From Planctomycetaceae bacterium (GTDB lineage: Bacteria > Planctomycetota > Planctomycetia > Planctomycetales > Planctomycetaceae), in NCBI GenBank assembly GCA_003503535.1, contig DOCI01000118.1, positions 2,468 through 27,745 on the forward strand: 25,278 nt of DNA, read 5' to 3'. Positions 8,301 to 14,859 of this stretch are shown here, one piece after another. The position numbers and the translations under genes were made by a program. The notes beneath the pieces are model-generated. The model was not told where the DNA came from. It did no database searches and saw nothing but the letters and a program-made list of their open reading frames with translations. Positions within the stretch are counted from its first letter, which is position 1; the number at the start of each line of letters is the position of its first letter.

Positions 8301-11125
8301 GCCGAAGACTTCAGAAGCCGAGCAAGATTGCTGAGTTTCTCGAGCAGGTCTGGGGAACAGTCTTGAAGATCTTCAAAACCGACGCCACCCGCAAACTCTT
8401 TCAGAGATTTTTTGAGCGTTTCGCATCTTCCCTGCAAGTTCACACAACTGCTCAGTAATTGACTTTCCCAGGCGGCAGACCATTGGCCACTCTCAATCAC
8501 CTCCAAGGCCGGAATAGGAGTGATGGCTTGAAAACTTAGTTCCAGACTTTTCACAATTTCGGAGAGAGCCTGATACCTGGCCTGGTCAATTCGCTGTGTG
8601 AGTGGCCAGTCCAGTCGTGGCACTGAGAGGTCTTTACTTTTTACGAAGACCCCCATCGCCTGAAAGACCGACCAGCCAGACGCGTGCTCTCGATGCAGGG
8701 CTTCAACATAATGATTGAGTTCATCACGTCGGACCTGCAGTCGTTCATTAATCGTGACCCATTGGCTGGTTTGCTTCTGCAAACCTGAGTTCCAGGAATT
8801 TTTCATCTGTTCCAGAAACTGGCGTCGCTCGGCTTTATTGGAGTGCAACTCCAAGCAGACATCTCCCAAACCATGCTGACGCAGACGTCGATAGACGACA
8901 TCGAGAGCCGCTGTTTTTTCGGCAACAAATAACACTGATTTCCCAGTAACCAGACACTGGGCGATCATATTGGCGATCGTCTGGCTTTTGCCTGTCCCGG
9001 GAGGGCCGATGAGCACGAAGTCATGGCCTTCCGAAGCCGCCATGATCGCTGCCAGCTGTGAGGAATCCGCCGAGAGAGGATGGACCAATTCCGAGGACGT
9101 GTATCGATGATCGATCTGCTCCGGTTCTGGAATGGGAGAATTGGTCGGAGATTCAAAGACTTTGTCAGGATCCCGAATCAAATGCCGGACAACCCGATTT
9201 TCTTCCAAGTGTGCCGTGCGGTCGACCAGATCCTTCCACATCAGGTACTTGGAAAAAGAAAATGTTGAGAGAGCGGTTTCATCAACGACCTCAAATCCGG
9301 GAATCTCACGGATTTCTGCTCGCATCTTCTGGAGCACTCTGGGGACATCAATCCCACTCTCATCACGGGGGAGATTACTTTCCAGACTCGAAATATCGCG
9401 GTCAAAATCTTTCTTCAGCAATTGAACGAGCGTCGAATTGAAGCGGACCTCATCTTCATGATGTTTAATTTTGAATTGCGATAAGGCACTTTTGCGTTCC
9501 AGCTTGATGGGGACGAGCAGAATCGGAGCACGATAGGATTTTTCGTCGTTGGCATTCCGCTTCCATTTCAGAAACCCGACAGCCAGAAACAGAGTATTTG
9601 AGCCCCCTTCGGCCAGATCATTTCGGGAGGTCCGATACAGATTGGTCAATCGCGAATCCAAGTCCGTTTTTGTCAGTGGTGAAGCCAGTTCGTTCCTCTC
9701 CAGAGCTGACAATGCAAATTCCAGATTGAGATCCTTGCCGGTTTTCTGAAAGTGCAGAGATTCATCACGATCACCCATCGGATTGGAGTCAGGCAAAGAA
9801 ATCACCTGGATCGATTTCTGGTCTGCCAATTTATCCTCAAGCAAAGGAACATTCGGGCAAACAAACGGAATTGTCTGCTTGCTGGGACGAAAATTCAGTA
9901 GGCGATTATTCAGGGTGAGGTCCAGAAGCCTTCTCTGCCAGCGTTCGACTCGCCCCTGGGGCGTTGTCGGCTTCTGCTCGACTTCTTCGACAGGCATGTC
10001 GTCGAATGAGGGCAGGGGAGGCAGAGGGACTGCGATCGTCTGTTGTCCCTCTGCAAAAGTTGCCGGTTTGGCTTCGATGTCTGATTTGAGAGGACGGATC
10101 TGTGACATACGAGCCCGAGAGATATCGATCGCTCCCACAAATTCCTCATCAACTGATTCACGAGTCTTGTGCTTACCGGCTTTGATCGCCTCATTGAAGT
10201 CGACAAGCGGTTTTGAGGTGATGAGTGTCGTCTCGAATGTGATCAATTCGTTCGCAGAAATGGCTTTGCGGATTTCTGTAGGGTCTGTCTCGATCAGGTT
10301 ATTGAATCGAGTCTCAGTCAGCCAGAAACCTGCAAAGCAATGCCCATCGACAAGGATGAGAATGGGGTTGATGTGAATCGCTTCGAGTGATGCGGCAAAT
10401 AGAAGACTGGTGTCCAGACAGGTTGCCAGACCATCACTCAGGATTGTGGCGGGTTGGCGGATTTTCTGCCCATCCTGCTCAAAACTTTTTGGCGGATTGC
10501 TGTAAGTCAGCCCCTCTTCCGAAAGGGCACTCCAGATGGCTGCGGCCTGCATATAAACCCGCTTGGGATCGTGCCCCTGATAACCTTCCAGAGCATCGGA
10601 ATGGCCCGATCGAGCCAAAATCTGAGATGACTTTTTGAGGACCCGAGCAATGGCAGGATCATTCGGGGTAACAAACGCTGCGAGAAGTTCAGGTGTCTCG
10701 CGAAATCCACTCCACTCATCTCGAGCCAGAATGCGGATTTCAAGAGTCTGCTGTGCGAGTTTCTGGCCATCGTGAATCAATTGAAATGTGACCTGGCCAC
10801 GTTCGGCTTCATTCAAGCGGTTCACATACGCCTTGTCGATTTCGACATCTCGGTCACGAATATCCAGACTGGCCCCCGGAGCCAATTGATCAATATTCCA
10901 TGTCTTAGTCTGGATGAAGGCTGGCTCAGAGTACATCGTCAATCGCAAATCGCGACAGGAGTTGGCGGTCGTATTCTTCAGGTGCAATGACTTGAGAAAC
11001 GGAACCGAATTCTGAAGAGATGCATAATTGATGCTCTGAGTCAGCGAGACGTCCAAGGAGACTCCTGAGATCGGAGTTTTCTTGGAAGTCTCGTTTTCAC
11101 TCAGTGAAATATGTGAAAAATCCAT
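5312..11125 (-). CDS. Giant transglutaminase-like / DUF4011 / SF1 helicase / Vsr-type nuclease / DUF3320 protein
   Basis: A 1937-residue intact protein. Residues ~1-130 look like an Ig-like beta domain. Residues ~150-300 look like a transglutaminase-type fold with a plausible Cys-His-Asp triad (C236 in ATCLDT, H262 in DGHCFAGFW, D281 in IETD). A DUF4011-like region starts near 390 (GRVERWQRRLLDLT). The split SF1 helicase has Walker A GPPGTGKS (707-714), a long helical insert (~780-1300), Walker B FDEAS (~1336-1339), GDPKQLPP (~1360) and motif VI VAVTRAR (1581-1587). A Vsr/DUF559-type nuclease domain follows (~1638-1735: D1670, E1687-C-D1689, then LGWEILRIW), then an acidic linker and a DUF3320-like tail (~1770-1935). 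The ATG has GGGAAAG ~8 bases upstream. It heads the unit that continues into mcrB and mcrC. Proteins of this architecture recur in defence islands. The target is unknown. Confidence 0.92.
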   Translation of the reverse strand: MDFSHISLSENETSKKTPISGVSLDVSLTQSINYASLQNSVPFLKSLHLKNTTANSCRDLRLTMYSEPAFIQTKTWNIDQLAPGASLDIRDRDVEIDKAYVNRLNEAERGQVTFQLIHDGQKLAQQTLEIRILARDEWSGFRETPELLAAFVTPNDPAIARVLKKSSQILARSGHSDALEGYQGHDPKRVYMQAAAIWSALSEEGLTYSNPPKSFEQDGQKIRQPATILSDGLATCLDTSLLFAASLEAIHINPILILVDGHCFAGFWLTETRFNNLIETDPTEIRKAISANELITFETTLITSKPLVDFNEAIKAGKHKTRESVDEEFVGAIDISRARMSQIRPLKSDIEAKPATFAEGQQTIAVPLPPLPSFDDMPVEEVEQKPTTPQGRVERWQRRLLDLTLNNRLLNFRPSKQTIPFVCPNVPLLEDKLADQKSIQVISLPDSNPMGDRDESLHFQKTGKDLNLEFALSALERNELASPLTKTDLDSRLTNLYRTSRNDLAEGGSNTLFLAVGFLKWKRNANDEKSYRAPILLVPIKLERKSALSQFKIKHHEDEVRFNSTLVQLLKKDFDRDISSLESNLPRDESGIDVPRVLQKMRAEIREIPGFEVVDETALSTFSFSKYLMWKDLVDRTAHLEENRVVRHLIRDPDKVFESPTNSPIPEPEQIDHRYTSSELVHPLSADSSQLAAIMAASEGHDFVLIGPPGTGKSQTIANMIAQCLVTGKSVLFVAEKTAALDVVYRRLRQHGLGDVCLELHSNKAERRQFLEQMKNSWNSGLQKQTSQWVTINERLQVRRDELNHYVEALHREHASGWSVFQAMGVFVKSKDLSVPRLDWPLTQRIDQARYQALSEIVKSLELSFQAITPIPALEVIESGQWSAAWESQLLSSCVNLQGRCETLKKSLKEFAGGVGFEDLQDCSPDLLEKLSNLARLLKSSAGESYRIIFDKKFPKLPEQFASVAKLILAYRKSRDFLSAQYDTANLAQIPVEEMDLNWRKASTKIWPFSYFAKRSVIKLLESYAVSGEVDPFRDLGTLQKMQKYSEQFVEPDLADQLPGWDGLETDIDSVKAYLKRASQVRQNIIELGKAMGSLEKISSKISPIIIQENATHSLLGVADRFQSDYATFIESLNQFLELAGGSLKNQTSGHHLASTMELATGIQQHRTELKRWTAWMENRQQANAMGLQPFVDHLQSGALSTEQLTSGFELAFVRWWLPLAIDESEILRKFQRYLHEDAITDFRALDDLARKEAALHVRAEMTHDLPKPDKVARNSELGLLRHQMNLKRPSKSIREVIEGMPGAFNKLAPCLLMSPLSIAQYLPADQQPFDVVIFDEASQITTWDAIGAIARGRQTIIVGDPKQLPPTNFFGRTDSGDDEEMQDYERDLESILEEAIASGIPFRSLNWHYRSQHESLIAFSNSKYYDNELITFPSATTADQAVSLVHLPEAIYDKGKSRTNPMEAKRVVQDAVEKMKAWLKLPEDNRPTLGVITFNSQQQSLIQDYLDAELSTSPELEWFFDDARIEPTVVKNLENVQGDERDVMLFSVTFGPDKVQRPTGIPGIFFGPLSYEGGERRLNVAVTRARQELIVYSSFLPDQLKAEKAKHKGVPDLKGFLEYAQKGASALAASHVKSVGEFESPFEEAVAIALTKLGWQVVPQIGVSAFRVDLGVVHPDKPGAFLAGIECDGATYHRSATARDRDKIREQVLRGLGWEILRIWSPDWWYDTQGAVTEMDRQLSELLANQRETAEEEKEDTFEDDSSIEELTENESDLRSYLAEFPIDSESFYKKEYNDTLSGMINAIIDNEAPLRKDLLGQIIARAHGWKRTGSKIQKRISALLRSASKTEESSGTFVWPHGEIPDLIEYRSSSSYFQSRSIGDIPLAELCGFIRSHKECLADVDPATSIARELGVNRLTAGSRERLEEAIDQVNLMEN

Positions 11126-11306
11126 ATTCGTACTTTCCCGTGATAGTCAAGCCTCAAAACTTCATGAAATGAGTGTACAGACAACCGGTAGCGATCGCAC
11201 TTAACCGTTTGAGGATCTGCCGCGAACGGCAGAAACTCCTGCTCATAACTCATACATTCGCTACAAATTTCAATTCGGCTGGGCGTGAGTAATCGATCTG
11301 TTTGTT

Positions 11307-11332
11307 TTGCGTAACAAATTTGCGTCACAAAT
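11307..11332. repeat. Tandem 13-mer direct repeat in the divergent control region
   Basis: TTGCGTAACAAAT is followed immediately by TTGCGTCACAAAT, with one mismatch. The first copy also forms the right half of a TTTGTT-N6-AACAAA inverted repeat starting at 11301. The repeat lies ~180 bases upstream of the minus-strand giant gene and could be an operator for that operon. That role is inferred only from position. Confidence 0.45.
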
Positions 11333-11565
11333 TATTGACGGACTCTTTGATTTGGAGTTACGGGCAAAATTCATACCGAAATGATTAAAGAAAAGTTTGC
11401 ATCTAAAATTCAATGAAACCGGGTTTGGTCAAATGCTTTTTTAACCTGTCGATACAGTTACCGGGAACCGGTTTGACCAGTCATCGCAAAAGGGGAGCTG
11501 TAAAATCAGCCTCACACATTAAGCACCTGCTGCCATACAAATGAAATTGTTCCAGCACACATATA

Positions 11566-11580
11566 TTTGTTTCAAACAAA
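11566..11580. promoter_or_regulatory. 15-bp palindrome, candidate upstream activator site
   Basis: TTTGTTTCAAACAAA is a perfect palindrome with 7-base arms around a central C. Its centre is ~83 bases upstream of the -24 element of the sigma-54 promoter at 11656, within the usual range for an enhancer-binding-protein site. A related but looser sequence (GTTGTACAAACACAAC, 18231-18246) lies just upstream of the activator gene itself. Binding is not shown. Confidence 0.4.
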
Positions 11581-11655
11581 GCAACCCTCCTCTCAAGATT
11601 GAGAAAAGGCCTGAATTTACAGATTTAAAATTGAATATTTATGATTTTCAAATTC

Positions 11656-11671
11656 TGGCACACTCTTCGCT
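11656..11671 (+). promoter_or_regulatory. Sigma-54 (-24/-12) promoter for the helicase operon
   Basis: TGGCAC-ACTCT-TCGCT matches the consensus TGGCAC-N5-TTGC(A/T) with one mismatch in the -12 core. It keeps the diagnostic GG-N10-GC spacing (GG 11657-11658, GC 11669-11670). A start near 11682 would give a leader of ~53 bases before the ATG at 11735. A sigma-54 activator gene lies downstream in the same island, which supports the call. Confidence 0.7.
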
Positions 11672-11734
11672 TAGACCATATACAGACTGGAAGCATCCAG
11701 TGAAGTGGTCATTACTCCAAACGAAGAGGACTCC

Positions 11735-14155
11735 ATGCCAGAATCGATTATTGCCAGTGTTCAAGACATTCTCTCTGCTGAAGAAAACCTCCACACACTC
11801 TATGATCCGGCTGTTGATGGCCCCCGTGCAGGACGCTACCGATCACTGGCAGAATCCCGTTTACATCCTGAGGTCAAAGCGGCTTTGTCCTCTCGATTTG
11901 AAGGCGGGCTCTACACACACCAGCACGAGGCAATTGAATCAATCCTGGGTGGTCAAAATACCGTTGTTGCGACCCGCACATCATCTGGGAAATCTCTGAT
12001 TTACTCACTCCCCGTCTGTGATGCCCTGTGTCGGGATCCTCAAGCGACAGCCTTGTTCCTGTATCCTCAGAAAGCCCTGGCAAACGACCAGCTCATAAAG
12101 CTCCGTCAGCTGATGGATAGCATTGAGCCCTTGTGTGATTTGCAGAATTCCAACCCTGAGCTAGTCAGCCGCTACGATGGAAGTGTGCCATCTCAAGAGC
12201 GGAAAAGTATTCGAGAAAACAGTCAGATTGTGATGAGCAATCCCGACATGCTGCACCTGGGGATTCTCAATTACCATGACTCCAACTGGCAAAGTTTCTT
12301 TGAACACCTCAAGTACGTGGTGATCGATGAGTGCCACGAATATCGTGGCATTTTCGGGACCAATGTCGCTTATGTCCTGCGTAGGTTACGGCAGATCTGT
12401 GAGTTTCACGGAAGTTCACCACAATTCATTGCGACCTCGGCCACCGTCCAGGATCCTCAGGGACATATGGAACTCTTGACCGGTGCTCCCTTTGAATGTA
12501 TTGATGCGGATCGAGATGGCAGTATGCAGGGTCGTCGCAAGTTCTGGATGGTGCGAGGAGAAGATCACTATTACGACACGGGTCGCAAACTCGGCAAAAA
12601 GTTGGCGGACACCGGGCTGACATCATTGGTGTTCTGTCCGTCTCGCGTTTCGGCTGAGCGAATGGTTTCACGCACGGTGAGGCCGGATGAACTTGAAGCC
12701 TCCCAGACACGAGTCTACCGCTCCGGCTTAAGTGCCCAGCAACGCGAAGAAATTGAGAATGGACTCCGTACCGGAGACGTCAAGCTGGTGTATTCCACCA
12801 GTGCCCTGGAGTTGGGGATTGATATCGGTGAGATTGACGTTGTAATCTGTGTGGGATTGCCTCACAGCATGATGAGCTTCTGGCAACGCTTTGGCCGAGC
12901 GGCTCGTGGAGGTCGGGAAGGAGCTGCGATTCTGATCCCTGCGGAAACTCCGATTGATTCGTTTTATGCCAATCACCCCGAACAGTTGTTCGAACGGGAA
13001 ACGGAACCTCTGGTTCTGAGCATGCACAACGCACGAGTGGCCTATCAGCATTATGCCTGTGCCACTCAGGAAGTTGGCGGAGATGAAAATCGTCTACAAA
13101 CGGAGATTCTTGGCCCGGAAATTCAGAAGATCCAGGAGCTTCGTAACGAAGGCCAGTTGAATCAGGACATTTTCTATGTCACCGAACCTCACATCGAAGT
13201 GAATCTTCGCAGTGGAGGAGAACGACCCTACAAGTTATTTGCCGGGGAAGAAGAAATTGGTGAAATCGACGAACATCACCTTTTACGGGAGTGTTACACG
13301 AACGCGATTTATCGCCATGGCGGAAAAGCGTTCCGCGTGAAAAATGTACTCCATGGCCAGAAGAAAATCCGCCTGTCGCAGGAATTTTCCCGCAATGAGA
13401 CAACGGGCTTGATCCAAAAAAAGATCAAGCTGAGAAATCAATATCGCCAAGCCGATTATGAAAGCCTTCGCGTCACGACCGCTTCGATCGATGTGACAGA
13501 ATACTTATTGAGTGTGACCGAAAAAGATCCCTCGGGTTCCATTGTCATGTCATGGCCAGGTTCCGGAGGGATGAAGAACCATCGTTTACCGACTGAGGGG
13601 ACAATGCTTTGCCTGACACGACCCTTTTGGGACTCGCTCGCACTGCAATTGGGGCCAGCTCCTAATGCAGCTCTTTCCGGGGTCGAGCGATTATTCATGA
13701 GCCTGTTTGCCACGATTTCCGGTCCCTGTGATACCCAGGACTATGCGGCTGCTGTAGATCGAACCAATAAGGATGAGCCGTTTATCATCCTTTATGACAA
13801 CGTGTATGACGGCGTGGAATTGACTGATAAAGCCTTTGATCTGATGCCAGAGTTAGTTGAGAAATCACTCGAACGGGTGGAGTCCTGTCAGTGTGAGGGC
13901 GATGAGGGTTGCTTTCGCTGTATTGCCAACCCCCGCAGTGATGACCGCTCCAGCAAATCGGCCACCATTCGATTACTCCAGGCGATCCAGCAAGTGTTTA
14001 ACCAAGAGAAGCCTCAGATCACAGATTATCGGGATCAAATCAATCATTACGAGGATGAAATCATCCTCTCCTGTCCAGCTTGCCAGCAAACACTCAAAGC
14101 CAATGTCAAATTCTGCTCCGAATGCGGTACCAAAATTGAGGGGACTTCTTTATGA
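11735..14155 (+). CDS. DECH-box SF2 helicase with DUF1998 region and zinc ribbon (MrfA/YprA-like)
   Basis: An 806-residue helicase. I chose the ATG at 11735 because AGAGGA sits four bases upstream; a GTG at 11705 in the same frame lacks this. Motifs: I TSSGKS (82-87), II DECH (198-201), III SAT (235-237), VI QRFGRAARGG (~384-393). Near the C-terminus are the four cysteines typical of DUF1998 (C718, C720, C726, C729). A zinc ribbon follows (CPAC 780-783, CSEC 794-797). MrfA-type helicases unwind 3'-5' and act in mitomycin-lesion repair; DUF1998 proteins also occur in DISARM and other defence systems. It is the first gene of the operon behind the 11656 sigma-54 promoter, and its stop overlaps the next start as ATGA. 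A role in nucleic-acid processing under stress is likely; the exact substrate is unknown. Confidence 0.9.
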   Translation: MPESIIASVQDILSAEENLHTLYDPAVDGPRAGRYRSLAESRLHPEVKAALSSRFEGGLYTHQHEAIESILGGQNTVVATRTSSGKSLIYSLPVCDALCRDPQATALFLYPQKALANDQLIKLRQLMDSIEPLCDLQNSNPELVSRYDGSVPSQERKSIRENSQIVMSNPDMLHLGILNYHDSNWQSFFEHLKYVVIDECHEYRGIFGTNVAYVLRRLRQICEFHGSSPQFIATSATVQDPQGHMELLTGAPFECIDADRDGSMQGRRKFWMVRGEDHYYDTGRKLGKKLADTGLTSLVFCPSRVSAERMVSRTVRPDELEASQTRVYRSGLSAQQREEIENGLRTGDVKLVYSTSALELGIDIGEIDVVICVGLPHSMMSFWQRFGRAARGGREGAAILIPAETPIDSFYANHPEQLFERETEPLVLSMHNARVAYQHYACATQEVGGDENRLQTEILGPEIQKIQELRNEGQLNQDIFYVTEPHIEVNLRSGGERPYKLFAGEEEIGEIDEHHLLRECYTNAIYRHGGKAFRVKNVLHGQKKIRLSQEFSRNETTGLIQKKIKLRNQYRQADYESLRVTTASIDVTEYLLSVTEKDPSGSIVMSWPGSGGMKNHRLPTEGTMLCLTRPFWDSLALQLGPAPNAALSGVERLFMSLFATISGPCDTQDYAAAVDRTNKDEPFIILYDNVYDGVELTDKAFDLMPELVEKSLERVESCQCEGDEGCFRCIANPRSDDRSSKSATIRLLQAIQQVFNQEKPQITDYRDQINHYEDEIILSCPACQQTLKANVKFCSECGTKIEGTSL

Positions 14156-14841
14156 ATGAGTTTAACAACAATACTCTTCCTGCGATTCGTGGCCATCGGA
14201 TTGCTCGCATGACTGAAAATCGTCTTGGGAATTTTCAGTTGTGTGCCGATACCACTTCTGAACTGGTTCGCGAGAATATTGGCGTGATGATTGGTGGCTG
14301 CCGGGACCGAGAATGGCTCTGTGATCGTTTTCAGGCTCTCTCAAAATCGGAACAGGGTCGTGACTATGTCGTGATCCTGTCGACAAACGATCTGACCCGG
14401 TATTGGTATCGCAGGTCGGAAGTCTATCAGCATACCGATGATTTTCGGACTCCACCTTACTGGCGGGAGGGGGCATTGACTTACACCACACCTGAAAAGC
14501 TTGGGGAACTTTCCCGTTCTGAGTATTGCCCACGAAAGCCCGTGAGCTTGTTGATTGTTGATCCATACGGAATAATGCCTTTTGCCTTTGGTGGCGGGGC
14601 CTACAACACTTACTCTCGACCAGAGCAGGTCGTTAAATTCCAAAACGCCTGCTCACAGTATGGTCATCGCCCACCAATCCTGTATTTTACTCCGAAACCG
14701 GCTAAGTCTATGAATACCAATGCCATGCTGGCTCACCTGGCACTGGAAAGCTGGTGGTTTGTCGATGGGCGAGACGTCAGAATAGGCCCACCTCCGAAAC
14801 ATCGATCCATTCGTCTGACAACTGATCTCATCTGCATCTAA
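14152..14841 (+). CDS. Unknown 229-residue protein, possible degenerate RecA-fold partner of the helicase
   Basis: I do not recognise a family. The start overlaps the helicase stop (ATGA), so the two are translationally coupled and their products are likely partners. Hydrophobic strands ending in conserved-looking polar turns occur in a RecA-like order: IGVMIGGCRDREWLCDRF (~43-60), YVVILSTND, VSLLIVDPYG (Walker-B-like, ~130-140) and PPILYFTPKP (~182-191). There is no Gly-Lys-Thr/Ser P-loop. It may therefore be a nucleotide-binding fold that has lost catalysis, or an unrelated alpha/beta protein. No signal peptide or membrane segment is visible. Codon use is like the helicase, unlike the AT-rich genes after it. 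Confidence 0.8.
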   Translation: MNEFNNNTLPAIRGHRIARMTENRLGNFQLCADTTSELVRENIGVMIGGCRDREWLCDRFQALSKSEQGRDYVVILSTNDLTRYWYRRSEVYQHTDDFRTPPYWREGALTYTTPEKLGELSRSEYCPRKPVSLLIVDPYGIMPFAFGGGAYNTYSRPEQVVKFQNACSQYGHRPPILYFTPKPAKSMNTNAMLAHLALESWWFVDGRDVRIGPPPKHRSIRLTTDLICI

Positions 14842-14859
14842 ATAGGCTGCAAAACAACC

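Larger units (their letters stand above)
11126..11734. other. Divergent control region between the two main operons
   Basis: About 600 bases with no convincing gene separate the minus-strand giant helicase-nuclease unit from the plus-strand DUF1998 helicase operon. The interval is rich in repeats: a tandem 13-mer (11307-11332), a small palindrome AAACC-G-GGTTT (11416-11426), an inverted repeat TGGTCAAA/TTTGACCA (11426-11433 and 11472-11479), AACCGGTT (11466-11473), a 15-bp palindrome (11566-11580) and a sigma-54 promoter (11656-11671). No sigma-54 site facing the minus-strand unit was found, so that operon is probably controlled differently. Confidence 0.6.

Noticed and set aside
9783..10376. 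A 197-codon open frame on the plus strand
   Set aside because: Antisense to the transglutaminase-like and DUF4011-like parts of the giant gene; low-complexity Ser/Arg-rich translation typical of a shadow frame.
11101..11328. A 75-codon minus-strand frame in the divergent control region
   Set aside because: It overlaps the start of the giant gene in another frame and runs through the tandem repeat; no protein-like features.
11426..11479. Inverted repeat TGGTCAAA/TTTGACCA followed by a T-run as a terminator
   Set aside because: The T-run lies inside the loop and not after the stem, and the arms are far apart. Better left as a possible protein-binding or leader structure.
14740..14770. A TGGCAC sequence inside the 229-residue gene
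   Set aside because: No GC dinucleotide at the required 10-base spacing, so it is not a sigma-54 promoter.
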